From an uncultured Hyphomonadaceae bacterium (GTDB lineage: Bacteria; Pseudomonadota; Alphaproteobacteria; Caulobacterales; Maricaulaceae), in NCBI GenBank assembly GCA_913058335.1, contig CAJXPX010000001.1, forward strand, positions 118,618 through 182,617: a stretch of 64,000 bases of DNA. Reading direction: 5' to 3'. The notes beneath the pieces were generated by a model, which was not told where the DNA came from, did not search any database, and saw only the letters and a program-made list of their open reading frames with translations. The translations under genes were made by a program, and so were the position numbers. Positions 29,290 through 38,648 of this stretch are shown in pieces (the first letter of the stretch is position 1; each line of letters begins with the position of its first letter).

Positions 29290-29814
29290 TCAGTCTATAG
29301 AACTAATGAGGGCAAGCTGAACGGCCCCTAACTCTGTTTCGCCCTCAGCCATCAGTGTTTGTCCGGCTTGCAAGGGCCATTTAAACGGTACATTGACCAT
29401 TTCTCGTCCGCCGACTTCTCGAACAGATTCGATAACGAGTGTATAGGAACCCGGGTCCAGATCTGCGAAGGGCCCCGACCTAGTATCGAATGTCATATCA
29501 TGTGCGCCCGGCGCGTGAGTGGGGCCGGAGAGACCATCTTTCGGCATCTCTATTGAACGACCGGCACGGCGCCACCATTGGCGTAAATCTTTTAGCCAGG
29601 TCTCGCCTTCATCACTGCCGCGCTTTTCGAGCTGATACCAAACGGCTAAGTTAGCGGCCACACTATGATCTTCTTTGGCGATCCATGCCGCAACATAAGG
29701 TTTGTGATATTCCGCGACATCCAGTTCGGGTATGGTCACGCCGACTTTAATCTGGTCCGCCAGTGCCGGACTAGCCAAGAGGCTCGCCCCAGTTACCGTT
29801 AATAAAAATCTCAT
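29290..29814 (-). CDS. DUF2271 domain-containing periplasmic protein
   Basis: Signal peptide; KPYVAAWIAKEDHSVAANLAVWY...WLKDLRQWWRR...DGLSGPTHAPGAHDMTFD. Confidence 0.85.
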   Translation of the reverse strand: MRFLLTVTGASLLASPALADQIKVGVTIPELDVAEYHKPYVAAWIAKEDHSVAANLAVWYQLEKRGSDEGETWLKDLRQWWRRAGRSIEMPKDGLSGPTHAPGAHDMTFDTRSGPFADLDPGSYTLVIESVREVGGREMVNVPFKWPLQAGQTLMAEGETELGAVQLALISSID

Positions 29815-29821
29815 TTAAGCC

Positions 29822-30502
29822 TCACATATGAACAAATAAAATTAAAAGACCAACCGGAACAGCCAATCCTCCCCCCGCAAGCCACCACGTGGATGCGCGT
29901 CGTTTGGAATGAATTTGCAAAAGCCATAGACCCGACAAACAAAATACGATTGTGGCTACTGCAAAAACATCCAAAAACCAGCTCCAAGCCGTGCCCGTAT
30001 TCCGGCCTTTATGAAGGTCATTCAAATAAGACACGGCCCCGCGAGACGTCTCTTCAAAAAACACTTTTCCAGTGGCACGGTCTATACTTAGCCACGCGTC
30101 TCCTCCGGGGCGCGGCATTGGGATATAGACATCGACATCAGTCCATTCCGGAATTTCGTTACCAATCCGTATGCCAATGCCGCGGCGAATATCCCGGCGT
30201 AGTAAAGCCGGCAAAAGCGTTCCGTCTTTTACATCTCCGCCGAGCTCCGCAAGATCTTCGAGCGCAGACGCCTCTAGCGTCATTTCACTTTGGCTCGTTT
30301 TCGGGCTCGCCTTGATTTGTGCCGCATGATTTAAAGTAATTCCTGTTATTGCAAATAAAACCATGCCGATCAGACACATCGCCCCGGACATCCAGTGCCA
30401 AGTTCTAACCTGACGTTTCCAGAAGCCAGGGGGAAACCTTCCTGCGCGGCTCATATTGTCTGTCCATAGAAAGAATAATCTTGGGTCAACTCTCTTGTCC
30501 AA
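29822..30502 (-). CDS. PepSY-associated TM helix protein
   Basis: WHWMSGAMCLIGMVLFAITGITLNHA; WLSIDRATGKVFFEETSRGAVSYLNDLHKGRNTGTAWSWFLDVFAVATIVFCLSGLWLL. Confidence 0.85.
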   Translation of the reverse strand: MDKRVDPRLFFLWTDNMSRAGRFPPGFWKRQVRTWHWMSGAMCLIGMVLFAITGITLNHAAQIKASPKTSQSEMTLEASALEDLAELGGDVKDGTLLPALLRRDIRRGIGIRIGNEIPEWTDVDVYIPMPRPGGDAWLSIDRATGKVFFEETSRGAVSYLNDLHKGRNTGTAWSWFLDVFAVATIVFCLSGLWLLQIHSKRRASTWWLAGGGLAVPVGLLILFVHM

Positions 30503-30574
30503 CCTCTAATTTCTGACTGGCAAACTCATCTCGCGCAGTTCCTAGATGAGCCTATAAGCAAGTCAAAAAGTTAT

Positions 30575-30589
30575 TGCAAGTCATTCTCA
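30575..30589. promoter_or_regulatory. Fur-box-like site upstream of PepSY/DUF2271/DUF4198/apbE operon
   Basis: TGCAAGTCATTCTCA (reverse complement TGAGAATGACTTGCA), 10/14 matches to TGATAATnATTATCA by eye. Confidence 0.55.
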
Positions 30590-31079
30590 TTCATAGAGCT
30601 GATTAATAAATTGAAGAGCTGTAAGTATCGAAAGTTGATATTCCAGCCTATCTAGACCCTTCAGAGCACAGTCAAAAATCAATTAGCTAAATTTTGATTT
30701 GTTTAAAAATGAAATGCTTATTAATCAGTGGTAAAACTACCATGACAATAACCATTGCAAGGTATTTCCAGAATTTGAGCACTATCAAGTCCTGAGAAAT
30801 AGACCTACAATCTCTTTCATAACAGCAACGAAGTCTAATGGACTTGCTCTAGCAAGTTGAACTTAATTTTTCGAAGTAATGAAACATCGGTAAGAGATAT
30901 TCGATGGTGGCTGAAGTCCAGCCATACATACAAGCCTAGATAGCAAATCTTGCCTTAGAAACTCTGAATCCGAAAACGTTTCCTTCTCTAAATCATCCCT
31001 TTTATAAATGCTTGTACGTCTTAACAATACTTCACAGGCAGAGTACTAGCTGATAGGTATCGTCAAACTTTAAAAAGAA

Positions 31080-32090
31080 TTGTTTTCCGTCATGAAAATA
31101 GCTGCCGCCACGAAATCAAGCCCTCTTCATGAGGACAACTTCTCAGAATTTGATATCGCGGTGATTGTTCCCTGCTATAACGAGGAAATGGCGATCACGA
31201 ATGTCGTGGAAGATTTCAAACGGGCTCTGCCCTCTGCTAAAATATATGTCTATGACAATAATTCGAACGACAGGACGATTGAGAAGGCACAAGAAGCCGG
31301 AGCCATCGTGCGCCATGAACCCCGTCAAGGCAAGGGCCACGTTGTCCGTAGAATGTTTTCAGACATTGAAGCTGACATATATCTAATGGTCGATGGAGAC
31401 GACACTTATGATGCAAGTGCTGCCCCCCTACTTGTCAGCCTGATGGTTGAGCAGGGCGTCGATATGGTAAATGGGGCACGCCGCGAAGTTGCAAAGGAAG
31501 CTTATCGTTTAGGCCATCGCACAGGCAACAAAATGCTCACAGGCTTGGTAAAGCTGGTTTTTGGAGCCGAGCTAAAAGATATGCTCTCCGGCTATCGAGT
31601 TTTTTCTCGGCGTTTCGTCAAGAGCTTCCCAATGATGTCAAGCGGGTTTGAAATTGAAACAGAGCTGACAATTCACGCGTTGGAGTTAGAGCTACCAGTC
31701 GCCGAAGTTTATACTGATTACAGCGAACGAGGCGAAAATTCAGAATCAAAGTTAAATACAATTTCTGACGGGATACGCATTCTAAAAACCATTCTAATGA
31801 TATTAAAGCAAGAGCGCCCAATGACTGTTTTCGGCCTTGCGGCGTTGTTTTGTTTTTTTATAGCCGCTATTGCCCTTATTCCCGTTTTAGCAAACTATTT
31901 TGAAACAGGACTAGTCGTCCGATTGCCGACATTCTTAACCGCTTGCGGGGTCATTCTCCTTGGTATGCTAAGCTTGGTCTGCGGACTCATTCTTTCAACT
32001 GTTACCCGAGGACGGCAAGAGGCTAAACGGATGCAATATTTAATGCTGGAAAGCCCACATTCAATCGCTGAAAACAAGTCCAAGCTGTAA
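31080..32090 (+). CDS. Glycosyltransferase family 2, DPM/GtrB-like
   Basis: IAVIVPCYNEEMAITNVVEDF, VYDNNSNDRT, IYLMVDGDDTYDA, DMLSGYRVFSRRFVKSFP, C-terminal TM pair. Start may be ATG 31092. Confidence 0.88.
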   Translation: MFSVMKIAAATKSSPLHEDNFSEFDIAVIVPCYNEEMAITNVVEDFKRALPSAKIYVYDNNSNDRTIEKAQEAGAIVRHEPRQGKGHVVRRMFSDIEADIYLMVDGDDTYDASAAPLLVSLMVEQGVDMVNGARREVAKEAYRLGHRTGNKMLTGLVKLVFGAELKDMLSGYRVFSRRFVKSFPMMSSGFEIETELTIHALELELPVAEVYTDYSERGENSESKLNTISDGIRILKTILMILKQERPMTVFGLAALFCFFIAAIALIPVLANYFETGLVVRLPTFLTACGVILLGMLSLVCGLILSTVTRGRQEAKRMQYLMLESPHSIAENKSKL

Positions 32091-32093
32091 AAA

Positions 32094-32489
32094 ATGCTTA
32101 GGTCAAAAACAACCCACCAATTTATCCGTTTCGGATTGGTTGGAACTTTAGGTTTTTTGGTGGATACAACCGCTTTATACCTATTCCTCTTTCTAGGTAG
32201 CGGCTATTATCTTGGCCGCATTGGCTCATTTCTATGCGCCGCCACCTTCACTTGGTATCTCAACCGAAACATAACCTTTCAAAATAACGAAGGATCTGCG
32301 CACCGCCAGTGGCTAGGGTTTCTCGGTGCAAATGCTATCGGCGGCTTTATAAATCTAGCTGTTTATAGTCTACTTATAATGAATTTTGACCTAGTTCGTT
32401 CCTTCCCGGTTTTAGGAGTAGCGGCAGGCGCCATTTTCGGTCTGATGTTTAATTTCACTCTTTCTAAAAAGTTTATATTCCGAAGTTAG
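32094..32489 (+). CDS. GtrA-like membrane protein
   Basis: QFIRFGLVGTLGFLVDTTALYLFL...FTWYLNRNITF...FNFTLSKKFIFRS. Confidence 0.9.
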   Translation: MLRSKTTHQFIRFGLVGTLGFLVDTTALYLFLFLGSGYYLGRIGSFLCAATFTWYLNRNITFQNNEGSAHRQWLGFLGANAIGGFINLAVYSLLIMNFDLVRSFPVLGVAAGAIFGLMFNFTLSKKFIFRS

Positions 32490-32584
32490 AAATTGAGTTA
32501 ACATTATTAAGAAGCGCCTACACTTTTTAGCTGCGGACTTACTGAAGCCTTTGAAGTATGATCGGCCCAACCTGTGAGATATAA

Positions 32585-33256
32585 ATGACTGAAAATGACG
32601 AAATCTATTATAAACACGGTGCCAAATTTTCACTGTCACAAAGCGTCGTTAAATATGCTCGAAAAAAAATGTATGCTCATTTCATGAAAACGGTACAACC
32701 GACAAAAGGGACAAAGATCCTAGATTTTGGAGTCTCTGAGTTCATTACAGATGAATCAAATTTTTTGGAAAAAAACTATCCTCATCATGAAGACCTGACT
32801 TGTGTAGGCATAGGAGATGGCAAACAAGTCAAACAACACTTTCCAAATGTCAATTATTTCTCTCTCATCCCAAATGAAAAGCTCCCTTTTGACGACAATA
32901 GTTTTGATGTGTCTTATTCAAACGCAGTTTTTGAGCATTTGGATACTGATGCATTACGGGTATTTTTCTTTAATGAGCTCGCCCGCGTCTCTAAACGAGT
33001 TTACATTACAATTCCTAACCGGTGGTTCCCAGTAGAACATCACACGGCTGTCCCTCTTCTGCATTATATCCCTTCCCTGTTCCGAAAGTTTCTTTCTGGA
33101 GGCGAGAAAGATTTTTGGGCGCAGCAGGAAAATCTGGCCTTTCTTGGTAAAAAAGAATTAGCCGAAGTGGCAAAGTCACACCCAGTAAAGATTGCTTATT
33201 CAGGCATATTTCTGGGGCCAATGTCGTCGAACATCTCGATTTGGACTGATAAGTAG
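32585..33256 (+). CDS. Class I SAM-dependent methyltransferase
   Basis: ILDFGVSEF, LPFDDNSFDVSYSNAVFEHLD, VYITIPNRWFPVEHHT. Confidence 0.82.
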   Translation: MTENDEIYYKHGAKFSLSQSVVKYARKKMYAHFMKTVQPTKGTKILDFGVSEFITDESNFLEKNYPHHEDLTCVGIGDGKQVKQHFPNVNYFSLIPNEKLPFDDNSFDVSYSNAVFEHLDTDALRVFFFNELARVSKRVYITIPNRWFPVEHHTAVPLLHYIPSLFRKFLSGGEKDFWAQQENLAFLGKKELAEVAKSHPVKIAYSGIFLGPMSSNISIWTDK

Positions 33257-33272
33257 CGCTTTAGAGCTATAA

Positions 33273-35687
33273 CTATTCTGTCAGTTCCTCAAACCGAATA
33301 GAGTTCATTCGGATAGATTCCCCATCGCTTTTAGAGAAAACGAGGCGGGACATAGCTGAATTATCTTTTGGCAAACAAGCTGGCTCTGTTACCCGAATTT
33401 CGAGTCTATAGTCCTTGATCATAAAAGGACTCACGGGCTCATTACCGCAAAAAATTGTTAAGTCCTTAAGCTTTTCAGGATTGCTCACAAAATCAATCGA
33501 AAAAATAAAGCCGTTCTCATAATTAGAAAGTAGGTAGGTAGGTAGCTTTAATTCCATTTGTTTTGTTGCCCAAACAGGCGCTCGCGGAGTAAGGCCGCGC
33601 CCCCTTGAGACATCTTGATCAACAACCATAAAAGTTCTGAGGTCATAGGCAGATATCTCATATCCTTTTCCAACATCCCGAATTCCATAAAGATGTTTAT
33701 TGATTTCGAAAAACCTATACTGGTCTTTAACATATAAACTAAACTGTTGCCGACGATCAAAAATCGTTGGAATGAGTTTATCTCGGTAAGATTGTGACAT
33801 TTCCGACGAACGTGATACGACCATACCAGAAATATGCCCTTTGTTTACAGCGTCTAATCCCTTTGCAACGGAATAAGGCTGAAATCTTATTTTTGGCATA
33901 TCTCTAAAGAAGTAGAATTGGTAAGCATGCTTTCTTGTGTTCACACCGATTTCCGCACCTTTTGAGAAGTAATTATCAAAGGCTTCAATGTTCGACTTTT
34001 GATCCGACCCATAAAGATAATAAATCGGCCCTTTGAGAAACTGTGAAAGTTTGCCGTCGGAGTGCTGCCTAGCCCCTTCTCCCCCTTGAAAAGTTACATA
34101 GAATAGTCCTGGTAGACAAAGTAATGCAGCAAACCGCAAAATTAAATTGCCGTACCGAAAGCAACCGAAAGAAATGAGCGTTCCTGCGCAAACCAAAGGA
34201 AATGCATTCATAAGATAACGGATGGAGCCAGTTACATTCCATGGAACTAGAGCTGATATTCCAATTAAAAAAATCCAAAAACCCGTTAGGAGGGCCGCCG
34301 AGATTTCCCATCCCTTAGTTTTTCTGAAAATAATTAGGAAGAATAAGATGAATGGCGAAAAAAATATAGATAGAAAACCTATTACACCATATCCACTACC
34401 ATTCCAATCTGCGCGACCAGACCCAATGTCAAAATACCTCAAAAAATCGTTTTGCGCCTTTTCGTTGACGTCGAGTACATCTAAAATATACTTATCAATT
34501 TTACGTTGTTGCCCCCTGAGATTAGAACCACGCTCTTCACTAGATGTGTTTTCCTGTACCAATCCTTGAAAATCTAAACTTTGTAAAACTGTCATTGATA
34601 AATTAGTCAAAGTTTTCGTATTCGTATTATTAAATAGCTCACCATGCTCCTCAACAACTTGTTGTGAATAAAAAGGGTGCCCAAAAGAGGCGTAATTCTT
34701 GACATATTGATATGAGCCAACAATCAAAAAACCTACGATGCCACTAAAAGTCAGAAAGATAAGACGGTCAAATTTAACTCTGTTTTTTAAAGCAAGTGCG
34801 AATAGCGGCACTAAGATCGCTCCGATTAGAGCAAACCCGGTAACTTTCACCCCGATAGCTAAACCTGCTGCCAAGCCACAAGTTAACGCTGTTCCAACAA
34901 AAGTTGTTTTGTCACATTTTAAGGCATGAATTCCAAAGAGGAAGGTTATCATGCCCAAAGCCCCTAAAATAATATCATTTGAGGCATTTGTAGATTGTAA
35001 GACAGGTTGAGGGACTGAGCAAATGATAGCGGCGATCAGTAAGGCATTCGCTGTTGAGACTTTTGCTAACTTCACAACTTTAAAACTAGCGAAGAAAAGA
35101 ACGATTGCCCCAATATATTGCGGTAGAAAGGCGAGGCTATAATTTTTACCAAACAAGAAAAGCCATAATAATAATAGGTTAGAATTGATAGGAAGTTCAT
35201 TTTGGCGAGCATCGCTACTTGGAAAGAAATCTAAGGAATTCAATTGGCTCCAGAAGTAAGCCCTAGGTAAATGATAAGCTTCCGCATCACCAAAAAGTGG
35301 GAATAATTTTAGAGCCCAAAAAAAGTTAACAATATGTAGGCCCATGAAAACAAATAGAATTAAAGAAACAATTTTATTGGATAAAATAAATTTTTTCATT
35401 TCTTTAAGTTTTAGGAAGCAGTCAACTTTTATTAAGACGTCTTTACGCTTAACTAACCAGTACACGCCAAATAGGATAAGGACGTTCAAGAATAAAAGAG
35501 ACCAGACATAGATGGCATCAAAAAAGGAAAGAAACAGAATTGTAACAACCATCTGAGCAATGCTCAAAATATACATCTGCAGGCCACTCAACACTTTATC
35601 ACCGACTGGCAAGAGTCTTGAAATTAAGAATCCCGAGAGTATGACAGGCACCAATGAGCCGACGAGTAATATTAGATTAAAAATCAT
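33273..35687 (-). CDS. Large polytopic membrane glycosyltransferase-like protein (GT39/PMT-like topology)
   Basis: 804 aa, many N-terminal TM helices, FPLFGDAEAYHLPRAYFWSQLNSLDFFP acidic first loop; soluble C-terminal domain. Confidence 0.65.
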   Translation of the reverse strand: MIFNLILLVGSLVPVILSGFLISRLLPVGDKVLSGLQMYILSIAQMVVTILFLSFFDAIYVWSLLFLNVLILFGVYWLVKRKDVLIKVDCFLKLKEMKKFILSNKIVSLILFVFMGLHIVNFFWALKLFPLFGDAEAYHLPRAYFWSQLNSLDFFPSSDARQNELPINSNLLLLWLFLFGKNYSLAFLPQYIGAIVLFFASFKVVKLAKVSTANALLIAAIICSVPQPVLQSTNASNDIILGALGMITFLFGIHALKCDKTTFVGTALTCGLAAGLAIGVKVTGFALIGAILVPLFALALKNRVKFDRLIFLTFSGIVGFLIVGSYQYVKNYASFGHPFYSQQVVEEHGELFNNTNTKTLTNLSMTVLQSLDFQGLVQENTSSEERGSNLRGQQRKIDKYILDVLDVNEKAQNDFLRYFDIGSGRADWNGSGYGVIGFLSIFFSPFILFFLIIFRKTKGWEISAALLTGFWIFLIGISALVPWNVTGSIRYLMNAFPLVCAGTLISFGCFRYGNLILRFAALLCLPGLFYVTFQGGEGARQHSDGKLSQFLKGPIYYLYGSDQKSNIEAFDNYFSKGAEIGVNTRKHAYQFYFFRDMPKIRFQPYSVAKGLDAVNKGHISGMVVSRSSEMSQSYRDKLIPTIFDRRQQFSLYVKDQYRFFEINKHLYGIRDVGKGYEISAYDLRTFMVVDQDVSRGRGLTPRAPVWATKQMELKLPTYLLSNYENGFIFSIDFVSNPEKLKDLTIFCGNEPVSPFMIKDYRLEIRVTEPACLPKDNSAMSRLVFSKSDGESIRMNSIRFEELTE

Positions 35688-36001
35688 TAAGCGCTTTTCT
35701 GAAATATCACAGGTATTTCTTAAATCTATAGCTTCTATTTATCGGGGAAAAGGACTAGATTATAGTAGCTTTTGAGACATCTTGCTTATGCGCTTATATT
35801 GAGTGAGCATCGAACCTGCAAGTGCCGTAAAGAGCGATTAATACTTGATGATAAGCCCTATCCTAATGATTGCTAGGGTGTCTTCCTATTTTACTTTGCT
35901 TATCTCTCGTTTTAATAAACGAACGCATCTGCCCTACGATAAAAGCAAAGTTGTCGTGCCGCGCCTAAGATTTTTTAGTTTACATTTTTTGGAGCTTTGA
36001 A

Positions 36002-37171
36002 TTGAGCAACCTATTTCAAAAAGTCAAAAGGCGTATCGGACCTAAAATTATACGCGTTTTAATCGGTAAACGAAGCCCCCGCCCGTTCTCCGTTCCGAAC
36101 AAACGCATTGTCGTTGCGGGTCTATTTAACACCGCTTCCGGCATTGGTGAATCAGCGAGGCTATGCTTTGAGGGATTAAAGCAAACAGGGTATAAAGTCG
36201 AAGCTCTCGACGTGAGCTGGGTCTTTAACATGGGAGATTTTGAGTATGAGAATGCGCACGCGACAGCTTTGAAAAATCCGGGGTCAGGCGGGACATTAAT
36301 CTTACACCTCAATGGGCCAGAAACCTTGTCTGGTCTTTGGAGAATAGGTTTCCGGCGCTGGCATAAAAACTGGAAAGTAATCGGATATTGGGCTTGGGAA
36401 CTTCCCATCCCGCCACCAGGATGGAAAACATCCGCTAGATTTTTAGATGAAATTTGGGTGCCTAGCCGTTTTGTTAAAGAATCGTTGGAACCCATTGTTT
36501 CAATTCCGATAAAAATTGTACCCCATGCCGTTGGACTTACGGCGATTGACGAAAGACCAAGAAACACCCAATTACAATGCCTAACAATGGCTGACGGCCT
36601 ATCCTCTTTTGAGAGAAAAAATATCGTCGGAGCGTTGGAGGCCTACATTCGGGCATTTCCCGTGGAAACGGAAACAAAGCTGATAGTCAAATGTCGGAAC
36701 TTAGAGGCAAATTCTTCTTTTTTAAAAATAGTAGATAAGATAATTTTTGGGCGTGATGATATAGAACTTGTCACTGAAGTATTGGATGCGGAAGCTTTAG
36801 AGAGCCTATTTGCCACCTCTGATGTCTTAATTTCACTCCATCGCGCCGAAGGGTTTGGTTTGACTATCGCCGAAATTATGCAAGCTGGAAATATCGCTAT
36901 TTGTACAGCGTGGTCTGGAAACATGGAATTCGTTTCAAAAGATTCCGCCTGTTTAATAGATTACGACCTAATAAAGGTGAATGATCCTTATAATGTATAT
37001 AACTCTCAAAATGATGCCGTGTGGGCTGACCCTCACATAGATCAGGCGGCTGAGTTTTTAAAAGATATATATCACAGACGGGCTGCGTATGATCCCCTAC
37101 GGGATAAGGCGCGGCAGGCTATAAAAAGTAAGCTATCCCCTGAAAACTATGGAAAAGCCCTTATCAATTAA
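36002..37171 (+). CDS. Glycosyltransferase (GT4/GT1-like)
   Basis: NKRIVVAGLFNTASGIGESARL...SDVLISLHRAEGFGLTIAEIMQAGNIAICTAWSGNMEFV. TTG start. Confidence 0.8.
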   Translation: MSNLFQKVKRRIGPKIIRVLIGKRSPRPFSVPNKRIVVAGLFNTASGIGESARLCFEGLKQTGYKVEALDVSWVFNMGDFEYENAHATALKNPGSGGTLILHLNGPETLSGLWRIGFRRWHKNWKVIGYWAWELPIPPPGWKTSARFLDEIWVPSRFVKESLEPIVSIPIKIVPHAVGLTAIDERPRNTQLQCLTMADGLSSFERKNIVGALEAYIRAFPVETETKLIVKCRNLEANSSFLKIVDKIIFGRDDIELVTEVLDAEALESLFATSDVLISLHRAEGFGLTIAEIMQAGNIAICTAWSGNMEFVSKDSACLIDYDLIKVNDPYNVYNSQNDAVWADPHIDQAAEFLKDIYHRRAAYDPLRDKARQAIKSKLSPENYGKALIN

Positions 37172-37187
37172 GACGCAGCTTTATTTT

Positions 37188-38648
37188 TCAAAAAACTTCT
37201 TTTGCAAATAGATCTGCCGTCTTTTCATATCCATAATTCTTCATGACATGTAATCTGGCCTTTTTTTCCATGTCCAATCGCTCTTCTGGATTGTCTAACA
37301 TCCATTGGACCTTCTTTATAAAAGTGCTATAATCGCCCGGCTTAACTAAAATTCCTGTTTTCCCGTCAACTATAGTCTCATTCAGACCACCGACAGCAAA
37401 TGATACAATTGCCCTCCCAGCTACGGCGGCTTCTAGAGGCACTCTGCCAAATGGTTCAGGCCAAACCGTAGGAGCAATAACAAGTTTTGCTTTTCTGATT
37501 TCGTCATAAATGATTTCCTGTGGTCTGAACCCCAGAAGCTTCACCTGTTTAGCAATTCCATTTTTTTCACAGTAGGATTTTATCGCCGACGCGATTCTAT
37601 CTCCGCGCCCACACAGAACAATCTCCACATCCGGACGACTTTTAATCCATTGAGTCGCTTTTTTAATAAATTGAATCTGCCCTTTATTCTCATTGAGCAT
37701 CCCAATTAAAATCAGTTTGCTTTTATAGTACTGCGCTCGCCCATGTGTAAATTTGTCAATTTCTTCCAAGTTTCCAAACCCGTTTGGTATTCGGACAAGC
37801 TTAGACTTATCTTCAACTACGGGGAGCAGGTGCCGAATGAGCTGATGGCTAGTCGTAACTATTTTAGAAAAAGAATTTAACGATTTCTGACGATGCAAAT
37901 GAGTTAAGCTTAGAGATTTACGCCTTAATACAGGAGCCGCCGGAGCATCCTTCACGGCGCATTCAAACTGGCAGGGGGTTTTACACATTTTCCCCTCAAT
38001 ATTGGCGCTTTGGCTTGGACGCGGACAATGGAATCTATTGTCCCTCACAATCCCTACTGACTTCAGTGTAGGTTTTATCTCATCAATAATTTGCGCTCCG
38101 AGCAATATACTACGTGTATTATCCGCGACAAGCACGTCAAAATTATCCATCATTTTTATGAGATCAATATAGGCTCTGCCGTTGAAATTCTTAGAGCTTA
38201 CTAAATGATCTCGCATCATACCGCCGACAGGATGGATCCGGGCCTCTTTACGCGCTAGTAGAACTTTGGAACGCTCGCTAGGCCTTAACACCCGACGTGC
38301 AATTTGCGAACGCGTATGATTCTTTACACCGAGAATCCGGCGTAGGGGATGAGATAGAAGCTCGGCGAGCGATAACTCCTCAAAAGGGAAATCAGCTGCA
38401 GACGGCATACGAACTACCATCACACCGTTTGAATACCGGGAGGTTAAAGTCACCTGATCAGGATCATTAGTTATTACGACGATTTTATGCCGTTCAGCTT
38501 CTGATAAAGAGTTGATGCAAACACTCAGGCTAATTTCTGCGCCGCCCACCGTAAATGGGGGATAAGTATCAGACAAAACGACAATTGAACGGCTCTTCAA
38601 CGCTTCCCCGTCAAAGCCCTCGTGAGGAATTCTCGACAGGCTAGACAT
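37188..38648 (-). CDS. Glycosyltransferase family 4
   Basis: DTYPPFTVGGAEISLS; LVIAPTVWPEPFGRVPLEAAVAGRAIVSFAVGGLNETIVDGKTGILV. Confidence 0.88.
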   Translation of the reverse strand: MSSLSRIPHEGFDGEALKSRSIVVLSDTYPPFTVGGAEISLSVCINSLSEAERHKIVVITNDPDQVTLTSRYSNGVMVVRMPSAADFPFEELSLAELLSHPLRRILGVKNHTRSQIARRVLRPSERSKVLLARKEARIHPVGGMMRDHLVSSKNFNGRAYIDLIKMMDNFDVLVADNTRSILLGAQIIDEIKPTLKSVGIVRDNRFHCPRPSQSANIEGKMCKTPCQFECAVKDAPAAPVLRRKSLSLTHLHRQKSLNSFSKIVTTSHQLIRHLLPVVEDKSKLVRIPNGFGNLEEIDKFTHGRAQYYKSKLILIGMLNENKGQIQFIKKATQWIKSRPDVEIVLCGRGDRIASAIKSYCEKNGIAKQVKLLGFRPQEIIYDEIRKAKLVIAPTVWPEPFGRVPLEAAVAGRAIVSFAVGGLNETIVDGKTGILVKPGDYSTFIKKVQWMLDNPEERLDMEKKARLHVMKNYGYEKTADLFAKEVF

